Source of the DNA: Sphingobacteriales bacterium
Lineage (GTDB): Bacteria > Bacteroidota > Bacteroidia > Chitinophagales > Chitinophagaceae
Direction: 5' to 3'
Length of the DNA: 5,101 nucleotides
Assembly: GCA_024640385.1 (NCBI GenBank)
Contig: JAHEFC010000317.1
Coordinates: forward strand, 1-5,101
Shown: piece after piece, positions 1 through 5,101 of the stretch
Numbering within the stretch: position 1 is the stretch's first letter
How the letters are laid out: each line of letters begins with the position of its first letter
Program-made: the position numbers and the translations under genes
Notes under the pieces: model-generated
Seen by the model: the letters and a program-made list of their open reading frames with translations, nothing else
The model's database searches: none
Told to the model about the DNA's origin: nothing

Positions 1-316
1 AAAACCAACCAGTCCTAAGAAAACCAAAGAAAACCGACCCTTAGAAAAACCGAACCAAGTCCCAGAAAACCGACCAAATTATCCTGGAAAACCCGTTGAA
101 AATCCGTCCTGCTGAAAACCGAACCGAATCCAAACCCTAAAAAAAACCGGAGTATTCTGTCCAATACCCAAAAACCAGAATCCTCTCCTGTGAAACCAAA
201 CCAAACCGAATCCGTTTCCTTAGAAAAACTGTACACGTCTAAAAAAAGATCGATCCAAATCCATTGAAACCAACGTTCTAAACCAGGAACTCCAATGCCT
301 TGAAAGCCATCAGTAG
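1..316. repeat. A/C-rich degenerate repeat tract, no defensible gene
   Basis: The + strand here is rich in A and C and poor in G and T. It is made of imperfect units resembling CCT(T)AGAAAACCGAACC, spaced roughly 20-32 bases apart. Exact repeats that can be read are CCTTAGAAAAAC at 39-50 and 218-229, GAAAACCGACC at 29-39 and 65-75, AAAACCGAACC at 46-56 and 115-125, and ACCGAATCC at 123-131 and 205-213. Spacing is irregular and there are no conserved repeat/spacer boundaries. On the + strand, frame 2 is open from 2 to 112 and from 224 to a TAG at 314-316, and frame 1 from 100 to 264. All encode Lys/Pro/Asn/Glu-rich peptides, so this could be the frameshifted low-complexity tail of a gene entering from the left. 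However, all three frames look alike because of the base composition, so coding is not shown. The window edge hides whatever lies upstream. Confidence 0.55.
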
Positions 317-339
317 TTTGGCTCCACAAAAAAAGTTAT

Positions 340-370
340 TTCCTCCCCTAACCGGGAGGAATATTTTTTT
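340..370. terminator. Bidirectional rho-independent terminator
   Basis: TTCCTCCC (340-347) pairs perfectly with GGGAGGAA (354-361) around the loop CTAACC, giving an 8-bp, C/G-rich stem. On the + strand it is followed by TA and seven T (364-370). On the minus strand it is followed by ATAAC and seven T, read from the A7 run at 328-334. It lies 15 bases past the stop of the minus-strand metal-receptor gene and is well placed to end that transcript. The symmetry suggests it also stops + strand transcription arriving from the left, which would mean a convergent gene or RNA upstream. That second role is an inference. Confidence 0.8.
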
Positions 371-384
371 ATGCCATGCCCGGT

Positions 385-1158
385 TCACCAATTCACCCGC
401 CTGAGATACCCGGGAAACTCCCGCATCCGGCTGCCATACCAACTGAACATTTCACCATCTGCCAGTACGATCTTTGTATCCGGCATTATCTTTTTTAATT
501 CTTCTAAATCTCTCATTTTGAATGGATAGGGCTCGGATGATAAAAGCAATATTTCAATACCTGAAGAGCGGATCAGCTCTATGGTGACCTCAGGATACCT
601 GTCTGTCTTGGAGAACACGTTATCGAGCCCTGCAGCCTTCATCATATCACTGATGAATGTATCACCACCTGCAGCCATGAAGGGATTTTTCCAGATCAGG
701 TATCCGGCCCTGCGGCGGGCTCCGGTGATCTCTTTAAAACCCGTTTCGATCTGGTTTTTGAGTGCAGAAGCCTCGGCAACCCTGCTCGTCAGGGCACCTA
801 TTTCGCGGATCATCACCAATGCGTCAGGAATACTGTGGATATCGCTGGTCCAAACAGGACAAAATGCACTGATCGCCTCCACATCTTCCTTCGTATTTTC
901 TTCTTTATTGGCAATAACGAGGTCTGGTTCCAGGCTCCTGATCTTCCCGATATCCAGTTTTTTTGTGCCCCCAACCCGGGTTTTAGTTCTGAACCATTCT
1001 GCCGGATGAATGCAGAATTTTGTGATACCCAGCACTTTATCTTCCAATCCAAGGTGGTAAAGCAGCTCGGTTTGAGATGGAACCACAGACACGATCCGTT
1101 TCGGAATACCCGGCAACCGGACCTCTCTGCCGGTTTGGTCCAAAGTAATTTTCCACAT
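385..1158 (-). CDS. Helical-backbone metal receptor, BtuF/TroA-like substrate-binding protein
   Basis: The 257-residue product resembles the periplasmic binding protein family of BtuF, FhuD and related cobalamin/siderophore receptors. What shows this: an early beta strand and helix start [19 protein letters not shown] (about residues 20-38), then [13 protein letters not shown] and [14 protein letters not shown] segments (about 62-90), a long connecting helix, and a second lobe with [19 protein letters not shown]. This order is typical of two lobes joined by a rigid helix. No signal peptide or lipobox is present. The protein starts directly with [13 protein letters not shown], and only 17 codons without ATG separate this start from an in-frame stop at 1210-1212. 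It may therefore be cytoplasmic, or exported in an unusual way. No permease or ATPase gene is adjacent in the window, so the ligand (cobalamin, heme, siderophore or other) cannot be told. It is divergent from fbaB and ends at the terminator at 340-370. Confidence 0.85.
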   Translation of the reverse strand: MWKITLDQTGREVRLPGIPKRIVSVVPSQTELLYHLGLEDKVLGITKFCIHPAEWFRTKTRVGGTKKLDIGKIRSLEPDLVIANKEENTKEDVEAISAFCPVWTSDIHSIPDALVMIREIGALTSRVAEASALKNQIETGFKEITGARRRAGYLIWKNPFMAAGGDTFISDMMKAAGLDNVFSKTDRYPEVTIELIRSSGIEILLLSSEPYPFKMRDLEELKKIMPDTKIVLADGEMFSWYGSRMREFPGYLRRVNW

Positions 1159-1162
1159 AAGA

Positions 1163-1170
1163 CTAAGGTA
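1163..1170 (-). promoter_or_regulatory. Candidate -7 box of the metal-receptor gene
   Basis: Read on the minus strand the sequence is TACCTTAG, one mismatch from the Bacteroidota -7 element TAnnTTTG. It ends only four bases before the ATG at 1158, so transcription would begin at or very near the start codon. No convincing -33 TTTG was found, so the call is tentative. Confidence 0.3.
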
Positions 1171-1217
1171 AGCAGAATGGCTGGAGGCGCATTCGGGATC
1201 ACTTACGATTCATTTCC

Positions 1218-1225
1218 TATATTTG
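1218..1225 (+). promoter_or_regulatory. Promoter -7 box (TATATTTG) of fbaB
   Basis: TATATTTG is an exact match to the Bacteroidota sigma-ABfr consensus TAnnTTTG. It lies 23 bases upstream of the fbaB ATG, in the short intergenic region between divergent genes. The expected -33 region near 1191-1196 reads ATTCGG, only a weak match to TTTG. A transcript starting near 1232 would carry fbaB and probably accD and smpB. Confidence 0.55.
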
Positions 1226-1248
1226 CGAACCAAAAACTAAAACAATCC

Positions 1249-2307
1249 ATGGCGAAGAATAACATTACTGAACTGCTTGGCGACCAGGCGGAGTATTTGC
1301 TGAATCATACCTGTAAAACCGTAGATAAGAGCACATTGCACTTGCCTTCAGCTGACCATGTAGACAAAATATGGATCAACAGCAACAGGAGCAACCAGGT
1401 ACTGAAAAATCTCCAGGCGCTTTTGGGTCACGGCCGTTTAGCTAATACGGGGTATTGTTCCATCTTCCCCGTTGACCAGGGCATTGAACACAGTGCAGGT
1501 TCCGCCTTCTCTCCCAACCCGATTTATTTCGATCCTGAAAATATTGTGAAACTGGCCATTGAGGGAGGTTGCAACGGTGTTGCTTCTACCTATGGCGTAC
1601 TCGGCATCATGAGCCGTAAATATGCTCACAAGATCCCTTTCATTGTAAAGATCAATCATAACGAATTCCTCAGCCTTCCTAACAAATACGACCAAACGAT
1701 GTTTGGCACCATAAAGAGTGCCTGGGATATGGGTGCTGTAGGTGTTGGAGCTACCATTTACTGGGGTTCTGCAGAAAGTGCAAGGCAACTCAAGGAAGTG
1801 GCAGAAGCCTTTGAATATGCACACCAGTTGGGCATGATGACCATCTTATGGTGCTATACCCGTAACAATGGTTTCAAAGTAGACGGGGTTGATTATCATA
1901 CATCCGCTGACCTCACCGGCCAGGCCAACCACCTGGGTGTCACCTTACAGGCAGATATCATCAAACAAAAGCTTCCCACCAACAATGGCGGTTACCTGGC
2001 TACCAAGCATGGTAAAACCAACAAATTGGTATACGAGAAACTGACTTCAGACCATCCTATTGACCTGACCCGCTACCAGGTATTGAATTGTTACAGCGGC
2101 AGGGTTGGCTTGATCAACTCTGGCGGCGAATCGAAAGGAAGTTCTGACCTGGCGGATTCAGTGGCAACAGCAGTGATCAACAAGCGCGCTGGCGGTATGG
2201 GGCTGATCCTGGGAAGAAAGGCCTTCCAGCGTCCGTTCGCAGAAGGAGTTGAGATCCTGGAAGCTACCCAGGACGTATATCTCGACAATAGCATCACTAT
2301 TGCCTAA
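1249..2307 (+). CDS. fbaB: Class I fructose-bisphosphate aldolase (FbaB/DhnA type)
   Basis: This cytoplasmic enzyme reversibly cleaves fructose 1,6-bisphosphate into dihydroxyacetone phosphate and glyceraldehyde 3-phosphate through a Schiff base, without a metal ion. The 352-residue product is collinear with E. coli FbaB (350 residues) over its whole length, from [13 protein letters not shown] near the N-terminus to [12 protein letters not shown] at the end. Visible family motifs are [11 protein letters not shown] (Asp76 region), [31 protein letters not shown], and ADIIKQK (235-241), where Lys239 is the likely Schiff-base lysine. INSGGESKG and [14 protein letters not shown] form the phosphate-binding end of the barrel. 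The frame is open far upstream, to 835, only as the antisense of the neighbouring gene. The ATG at 1249 was chosen because it matches the family N-terminus and lies just after a good promoter box. Only 17 bases separate its stop from accD. Confidence 0.95.
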   Translation: MAKNNITELLGDQAEYLLNHTCKTVDKSTLHLPSADHVDKIWINSNRSNQVLKNLQALLGHGRLANTGYCSIFPVDQGIEHSAGSAFSPNPIYFDPENIVKLAIEGGCNGVASTYGVLGIMSRKYAHKIPFIVKINHNEFLSLPNKYDQTMFGTIKSAWDMGAVGVGATIYWGSAESARQLKEVAEAFEYAHQLGMMTILWCYTRNNGFKVDGVDYHTSADLTGQANHLGVTLQADIIKQKLPTNNGGYLATKHGKTNKLVYEKLTSDHPIDLTRYQVLNCYSGRVGLINSGGESKGSSDLADSVATAVINKRAGGMGLILGRKAFQRPFAEGVEILEATQDVYLDNSITIA

Positions 2308-2313
2308 TTGCCG

Positions 2314-2321
2314 TATATTGC
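2314..2321 (+). promoter_or_regulatory. Possible weak -7 box before accD
   Basis: TATATTGC lies three bases before the accD ATG and partly resembles TAnnTTTG, with the TTTG end altered. It could give accD a secondary, near-leaderless transcript in addition to read-through from fbaB. The match is imperfect and this is low confidence. Confidence 0.2.
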
Positions 2322-2324
2322 TTT

Positions 2325-3192
2325 ATGGAGTTCAATCAGGACGACTTCATTCCCGGCTCTGAAACTAACAAAGAAGAGCACTCTTCAAGCTGGTTCAGAA
2401 GGGTGAGAAAGGGTATTCTGACTTCCACATCTGAAAAAAAGGATACCCCTGAAGGACTTTGGATCAAATGTCCTCAGTGTAAATTCACCACTACTGTTCA
2501 GGATCTGAAAGAGAACCTCTATGTATGTCCCCAGTGCACCTATCACCACAGGATAGGGAGTGAAGATTATTTCGATATATTATTCGATAACCAGGAATAC
2601 CAGGAATTATTCTCACAGGTCAAATCTGTGGATTACCTCGGATTCCAGGACATGAAGCCATATAAGAAAAGGCTTCAGGAAGCCTACGACAAAACCGGGC
2701 TTCATGATTCCATTTCAGTTGCCGCTGGGAAGGTGGGTGAAAAAGACCTGGTGATCTGCTGCATGGATTTCAATTTCATTGGCGGGTCTTTAGGTTCTGT
2801 GATGGGTGAAAAAATTTCCCGTGCCTGCGACTACTGCCTGCAGCACAGGGTACCGCTCATGATCATCAGCAAGAGCGGTGGTGCCCGGATGATGGAATCA
2901 GCGTTTTCGTTGATGCGATTCCGGCATACCCTATATATCGCTGTGTACTGACCCCACTTATGGAGGAACCACGGCATCTTTTGCGATGATGGGTGATATC
3001 AATATTGGCGAGCCCGGTGCCATGATCGGCTTTGCCGGACCAAGGGTGATCAAGGAAACCATCAAGAAAGATCTTCCTGAAGGCTTCCAGACTGCTGAAT
3101 TCGTTATGGATCATGGATTTCTTGACCTTATTGCGAACAGGAAAGAATTGAAAGACACTATAGCAAGATTGCTGCAGCTTTTCGCAAACTAA
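2325..3192 (+). pseudogene. accD: Acetyl-CoA carboxylase carboxyltransferase beta subunit, frame broken by an internal deletion
   Basis: AccD forms, with AccA, the carboxyltransferase that moves CO2 from biotin on AccB to acetyl-CoA, giving malonyl-CoA for fatty-acid synthesis. The first part (2325-2915, 197 residues) has the four-cysteine zinc ribbon Cys49-x2-Cys52 and Cys68-x2-Cys71, then the crotonase-like core with GGSLGSVMGEK (153-163) and KSGGARMMES (183-192). After SLM the frame runs out at a TGA (2949-2951). The rest continues in another frame from about 2917: [17 protein letters not shown], then the [19 protein letters not shown] region and a normal C-terminus ending at 3190-3192. 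Family members have about 13 more residues at the join (QMAKTS-type helix), so about 38 bases appear missing. Restored length would be about 301 residues, normal for AccD. The N-terminus has about 20 polar residues before the usual SWFRR start, with no later ATG that fits. Whether the break is biological or a sequence error cannot be told here. Confidence 0.9.
2914..2925 (+). other. Apparent deletion junction in accD
   Basis: Upstream of this point the accD frame reads ...ESAFSLM (codons in phase with 2325). Downstream the conserved sequence resumes in phase with 2917 as DSGIPYISL. The single base 2916 is left over between the two, which fits a loss of about 38 bases (13 codons less one base). 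No homopolymer lies at the join, so this is not a simple one-base slip. Confidence 0.8.
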
Positions 3193-3223
3193 ACCGGGGC
3201 AACTCTATTATACTATTCCCTCC

Positions 3224-3658
3224 ATGGAGATCAGGAACCGTTCAGCTTATTACGAATACCAGATCGATGATAAATACGATGCTGGTATTGTATTGACCGG
3301 AACGGAAGTGAAAGCTTTACGTAGCGGAAAGGCAAGCTTCAATGATGCCTATTGTCTTTTTAACGGCGAGGAGCTCTATGTAAGAAGCCTCCATATCTCA
3401 GAGTATGAAAGGGGAACCTATAACAACCATGACCCGCTGAGGGAACGTAAACTGTTATTGAATAAGAAGGAACTCAGAAAGATACAGGCCAAGATCAAAG
3501 AGAAAGGATTCACCATTATTCCCCTGAGAATATTTTTTGCAGAAAGCGGTAAAGCCAAGATGCAGATCGGCCTGGCCCGGGGCAAGAAGCTTCACGACAA
3601 AAGAGAAAGCATCAAACAAAGGGAGGCCGACCGGGAGTTGAGGCGGATAAGCAAGTAA
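3224..3658 (+). CDS. smpB: SsrA-binding protein SmpB
   Basis: SmpB binds the tRNA-like domain of tmRNA, delivers it to stalled ribosomes, and places its C-terminal tail in the decoding site and mRNA channel during trans-translation. The 144-residue product begins the OB-fold core directly with RNRSAYYEYQIDDKYDAGI. It carries the hallmark LTGTEVKALRSGKASFNDAY (24-43), DPLRERKLLLNKKEL, and GKKLHDKRESIK (120-131), ending in a basic tail READRELRRISK. Compared with E. coli SmpB (160 residues) it lacks about a dozen N-terminal residues and about four at the tail. The core is complete. The ATG at 3224 follows the accD stop by 31 bases without a terminator, so it is probably on the fbaB-accD transcript. 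No ribosome binding site of the Shine-Dalgarno kind is seen. The tmRNA gene (ssrA) is not in the window. Confidence 0.95.
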   Translation: MEIRNRSAYYEYQIDDKYDAGIVLTGTEVKALRSGKASFNDAYCLFNGEELYVRSLHISEYERGTYNNHDPLRERKLLLNKKELRKIQAKIKEKGFTIIPLRIFFAESGKAKMQIGLARGKKLHDKRESIKQREADRELRRISK

Positions 3659-3693
3659 TTGATCCCGATGTGCGGGTAATATGGTATAGATGT

Positions 3694-3701
3694 TATATTT
3701 G
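3694..3701 (+). promoter_or_regulatory. Promoter -7 box (TATATTTG) of the exported-protein gene
   Basis: TATATTTG matches the Bacteroidota TAnnTTTG element exactly and is identical to the box before fbaB. It lies 17 bases before the ATG at 3719, giving a leader of roughly 10 bases. No clear -33 TTTG stands at the expected distance. It suggests the gene is transcribed separately from smpB. Confidence 0.5.
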
Positions 3702-3718
3702 GTTACTATTTACTACCC

Positions 3719-4633
3719 ATGAGATATTTCATCCTCTTCCTGCTGTTAATATTTACCGGGCAGATTTTTGCGCAAAAAGTAGGAGGCAGCTGGTATGGCA
3801 AGGCCGAGATCATGATGGAAGGCCAGAGTCATAGCTACCTGACCGAACTTATTCTCAAGCAAAAGAAATCCAATGATGTAGAAGGCATCATGGGTTATTA
3901 TTTCAAGAACCAGTACCAGAGCTTTTTTGTAAGGGGCAAATATGATCCTAAGACACGCCTGCTGCATATCAGGAACGTCCCGATCGTTTTTTTCCGTTCC
4001 AATGAATCAAAACCTACCGTGAACTGTATCATGGATTTTGAAGCCACACTGGTGGCATCGAAAGTGAAAAGTAACCTCAAGGGTTATTTCCTGCGCAATC
4101 CGAATTATAAATACACCTGCCCTGACCTCAACCTGCTTTTCACACTGGACACCCAGGAGAAAACGGACAGTATATTGAAAGAAGCAGTTGCTGTTCAGCG
4201 GGTGTGGAGACCTAATCCGGATGAAGTTGTTTTGACTCCGGAGATCGTAACTGAAAAGAAACTTGCAGCACCTCCTGAGATCGTGAAATTTGAAAAGAGA
4301 AAACTGGCCGTTACCAATGAGATCGTAGTTAAATCTGATTCACTTCGTGTTACATTTTACGATAATGGTGATGTTGATGGTGATACCATTTCCGTCTTTT
4401 ACAATAAGGTCCCGATACTTGAAAAACAGGGGCTGTCGGTACAGGGTGTTAATCTTTACATAAAGCTTGATTCAACCACTACCATTCACGACATCAGCAT
4501 GTTTGCTGAAAACCTTGGCCGGATCCCACCGAATACGGCATTAATGATCATACATGATGGCATTACCCGGCACGAAGTGTTCCTTACCAGCACATTTGAA
4601 ACCAATGGTACCGTAAGGATCCGGAGGCAATAA
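3719..4633 (+). CDS. Exported protein of unknown function with N-terminal beta domain and Asp-rich C-terminal module
   Basis: I do not recognise a named family. The 304-residue product opens with a clear Sec signal peptide, MRYFILFLLLIFTGQIFA, with likely signal peptidase I cleavage after Ala18. There is no lipobox cysteine, so it should be soluble in the periplasm or outside. Residues about 22-145 start with GGSWYGKAE and alternate polar and aromatic residues as in a lipocalin-like or other beta barrel. A linker (about 165-208) holds three spaced EIV repeats: TPEIVTEKK, PPEIVKFEK and TNEIVVKSD, at Glu175, Glu187 and Glu201. The C-terminal part (about 209-304) begins VTFYDNGDVDGDTISVFYN, an Asp-rich loop (Asp215 to Asp222) that could bind calcium. 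It continues with HDISMFAENLGRIPPNTALM. From memory, similar DNG-x-x-DGDTISV modules occur in secreted Bacteroidota proteins; function unknown. It has its own promoter-like box and is flanked by smpB and a desaturase gene. Confidence 0.85.
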   Translation: MRYFILFLLLIFTGQIFAQKVGGSWYGKAEIMMEGQSHSYLTELILKQKKSNDVEGIMGYYFKNQYQSFFVRGKYDPKTRLLHIRNVPIVFFRSNESKPTVNCIMDFEATLVASKVKSNLKGYFLRNPNYKYTCPDLNLLFTLDTQEKTDSILKEAVAVQRVWRPNPDEVVLTPEIVTEKKLAAPPEIVKFEKRKLAVTNEIVVKSDSLRVTFYDNGDVDGDTISVFYNKVPILEKQGLSVQGVNLYIKLDSTTTIHDISMFAENLGRIPPNTALMIIHDGITRHEVFLTSTFETNGTVRIRRQ

Positions 4634-4653
4634 ATTTGTTACAAGGCTTAACA

Positions 4654-4688
4654 TTTGAATGATTTTAAGCGGCCATAAGTTACCTTCG
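4654..4688 (+). promoter_or_regulatory. Candidate promoter of the acyl-ACP desaturase gene
   Basis: TTTG at 4654-4657 and TACCTTCG at 4681-4688 resemble the Bacteroidota -33 and -7 elements, the latter with one mismatch to TAnnTTTG. The gap between them is 23 bases, at the long end of what is accepted. The -7 box ends five bases before the ATG at 4694, so the mRNA would be almost leaderless unless translation begins at the in-frame ATG at 4724. Confidence 0.4.
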
Positions 4689-4693
4689 CGTAT

Positions 4694-5101
4694 ATGAGTT
4701 TACATCCTTCCCGCCTTGAGGTAATGCATTTTCTCGCGCAGAATATGGATTCTATCATCGAAGAATACCTCAAGAATATTGAAGAAAACTGGCAACCTTC
4801 AGATGTACTGCCGGTCAGCTCTGATCCTACATTTTACGACCAGATCAAAGAACTACGTGAATCCTGCATGGAATTGCCATACGATTACCTGGTTGTACTG
4901 GTTGGCGATATCATTACAGAAGAGGCCCTCCCTACTTACGAATCATGGCTGATGGATGTGGAAGGTGTAAGCAAATTGGAACCGGAAGGATGGAGCAAAT
5001 GGATGAGGATGTGGACCGCGGAAGAAAACAGGCATGGTGACGTACTGAACAAATATGTTTACCTGTCCGGAAGGATCAACATGCGCCAGATGGAGATCAG
5101 T
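4694..5101 (+). CDS. Acyl-[acyl-carrier-protein] desaturase, 5' part (runs off the window)
   Basis: This soluble diiron enzyme of the plant stearoyl-ACP desaturase family puts a double bond into an acyl chain carried on ACP, using O2 and electrons from ferredoxin. The 136 codons present show the N-terminal helices and the first half of the diiron site: GDIITEEALPTYESWL (71-86), with Glu76 matching castor Glu105, and WTAEENRHGDVLNKYVYLSG (107-126), with Glu111 and His114 matching castor Glu143 and His146. RINMRQMEI continues the conserved helix at the window edge. The remaining ligands (castor Glu196, Glu229, His232) lie beyond the end. The family is usually about 320-370 residues, so more than half is missing. 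The ATG at 4694 gives MSLHPSRLEVMHFL. An ATG at codon 11 is possible, but the residues before it look like the family N-terminus. With accD in the same window it points to a lipid-synthesis neighbourhood. The regioselectivity cannot be told from this part. Confidence 0.93.
   Translation, partial: MSLHPSRLEVMHFLAQNMDSIIEEYLKNIEENWQPSDVLPVSSDPTFYDQIKELRESCMELPYDYLVVLVGDIITEEALPTYESWLMDVEGVSKLEPEGWSKWMRMWTAEENRHGDVLNKYVYLSGRINMRQMEIS

Noticed and set aside
1..316. CRISPR array
   Set aside because: Repeats are short (9-12 bases), degenerate and irregularly spaced, with repeat-like words also inside the would-be spacers. No cas gene is present.
15..329. Minus-strand ORF of 104 codons across the repeat tract
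   Set aside because: The protein is an implausible run of Phe, Gly, Val, Leu and Trp. The minus strand is T/G-rich with little A, so stop codons are rare by composition alone. No homology or start signal is seen.
581..1009. + strand ORF of 142 codons
   Set aside because: It lies wholly antisense to the metal-receptor gene, whose protein has clear family motifs.
835..1248. Upstream extension of the fbaB reading frame
   Set aside because: The frame is open only because it runs antisense to the metal-receptor gene. FbaB homologs start at the position of the ATG at 1249, and a promoter box at 1218 lies inside the extension.
1438..1824. Minus-strand ORF inside fbaB, and similar ones at 2091-2297, 2866-3114, 3746-3967 and 3898-4080
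   Set aside because: All are antisense to genes with strong family matches or a clear signal peptide and show no recognisable motifs.
2907..2955. Programmed ribosomal frameshift joining the two accD pieces
   Set aside because: There is no slippery heptamer at the join, and about 13 conserved residues would still be missing after any shift.
3664..3676. CCCG-ATGTG-CGGG hairpin as terminator of smpB
   Set aside because: The stem has only four pairs and is not followed by a T run. At most it is a minor structure or chance palindrome in the promoter region.
4634..4693. Terminator between the exported protein and the desaturase gene
   Set aside because: Only a weak, imperfect CTTAA/TTAAG pairing is present, without a G/C-rich stem or T run.

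Overview
The window looks like a chromosomal segment of a member of the Bacteroidota, most likely family Chitinophagaceae. The placement rests on promoter-like elements of the TAnnTTTG type, the near absence of Shine-Dalgarno sequences, and the character of the proteins (FbaB-type aldolase, accD, smpB, a plant-type acyl-ACP desaturase). It is an inference from motif and protein recognition, not from a database search.

Layout. Positions 1-316 hold no gene I can defend. The stretch is strongly A/C-rich on the + strand and built from degenerate repeats around GAAAACC(GAACC). At 340-370 a symmetrical hairpin flanked by A7 and T7 forms a likely bidirectional terminator. Positions 385-1158 (minus) encode a signal-less, BtuF/TroA-like helical-backbone metal receptor. 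It is divergent from the next block. On the + strand follow fbaB (class I fructose-bisphosphate aldolase, 1249-2307), accD (acetyl-CoA carboxylase carboxyltransferase beta subunit, 2325-3192) and smpB (3224-3658). They are separated by only 17 and 31 bases and are probably co-transcribed. Next comes an exported protein of unknown function (3719-4633). Last is the 5' part of an acyl-ACP desaturase gene (4694 to the window end).

The block has a central-carbon and lipid flavour. FbaB works in glycolysis/gluconeogenesis, AccD supplies malonyl-CoA for fatty-acid synthesis, and the desaturase introduces a double bond into the acyl-ACP products. SmpB serves ribosome rescue and probably just shares the transcript.

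The clearest anomaly is in accD. The reading frame is broken after residue 197, and comparison with the family shows about 13 conserved residues missing (about 38 bases), which shifts the frame. This is either a sequence or assembly error, or a real lesion in a normally essential gene. I see no new defence system, mobile element, CRISPR array or RNA gene. The other points worth a second look are the A/C-rich repeat tract, the exported protein with its EIV repeats and Asp-rich loop, and promoter-like boxes lying unusually close to several start codons.
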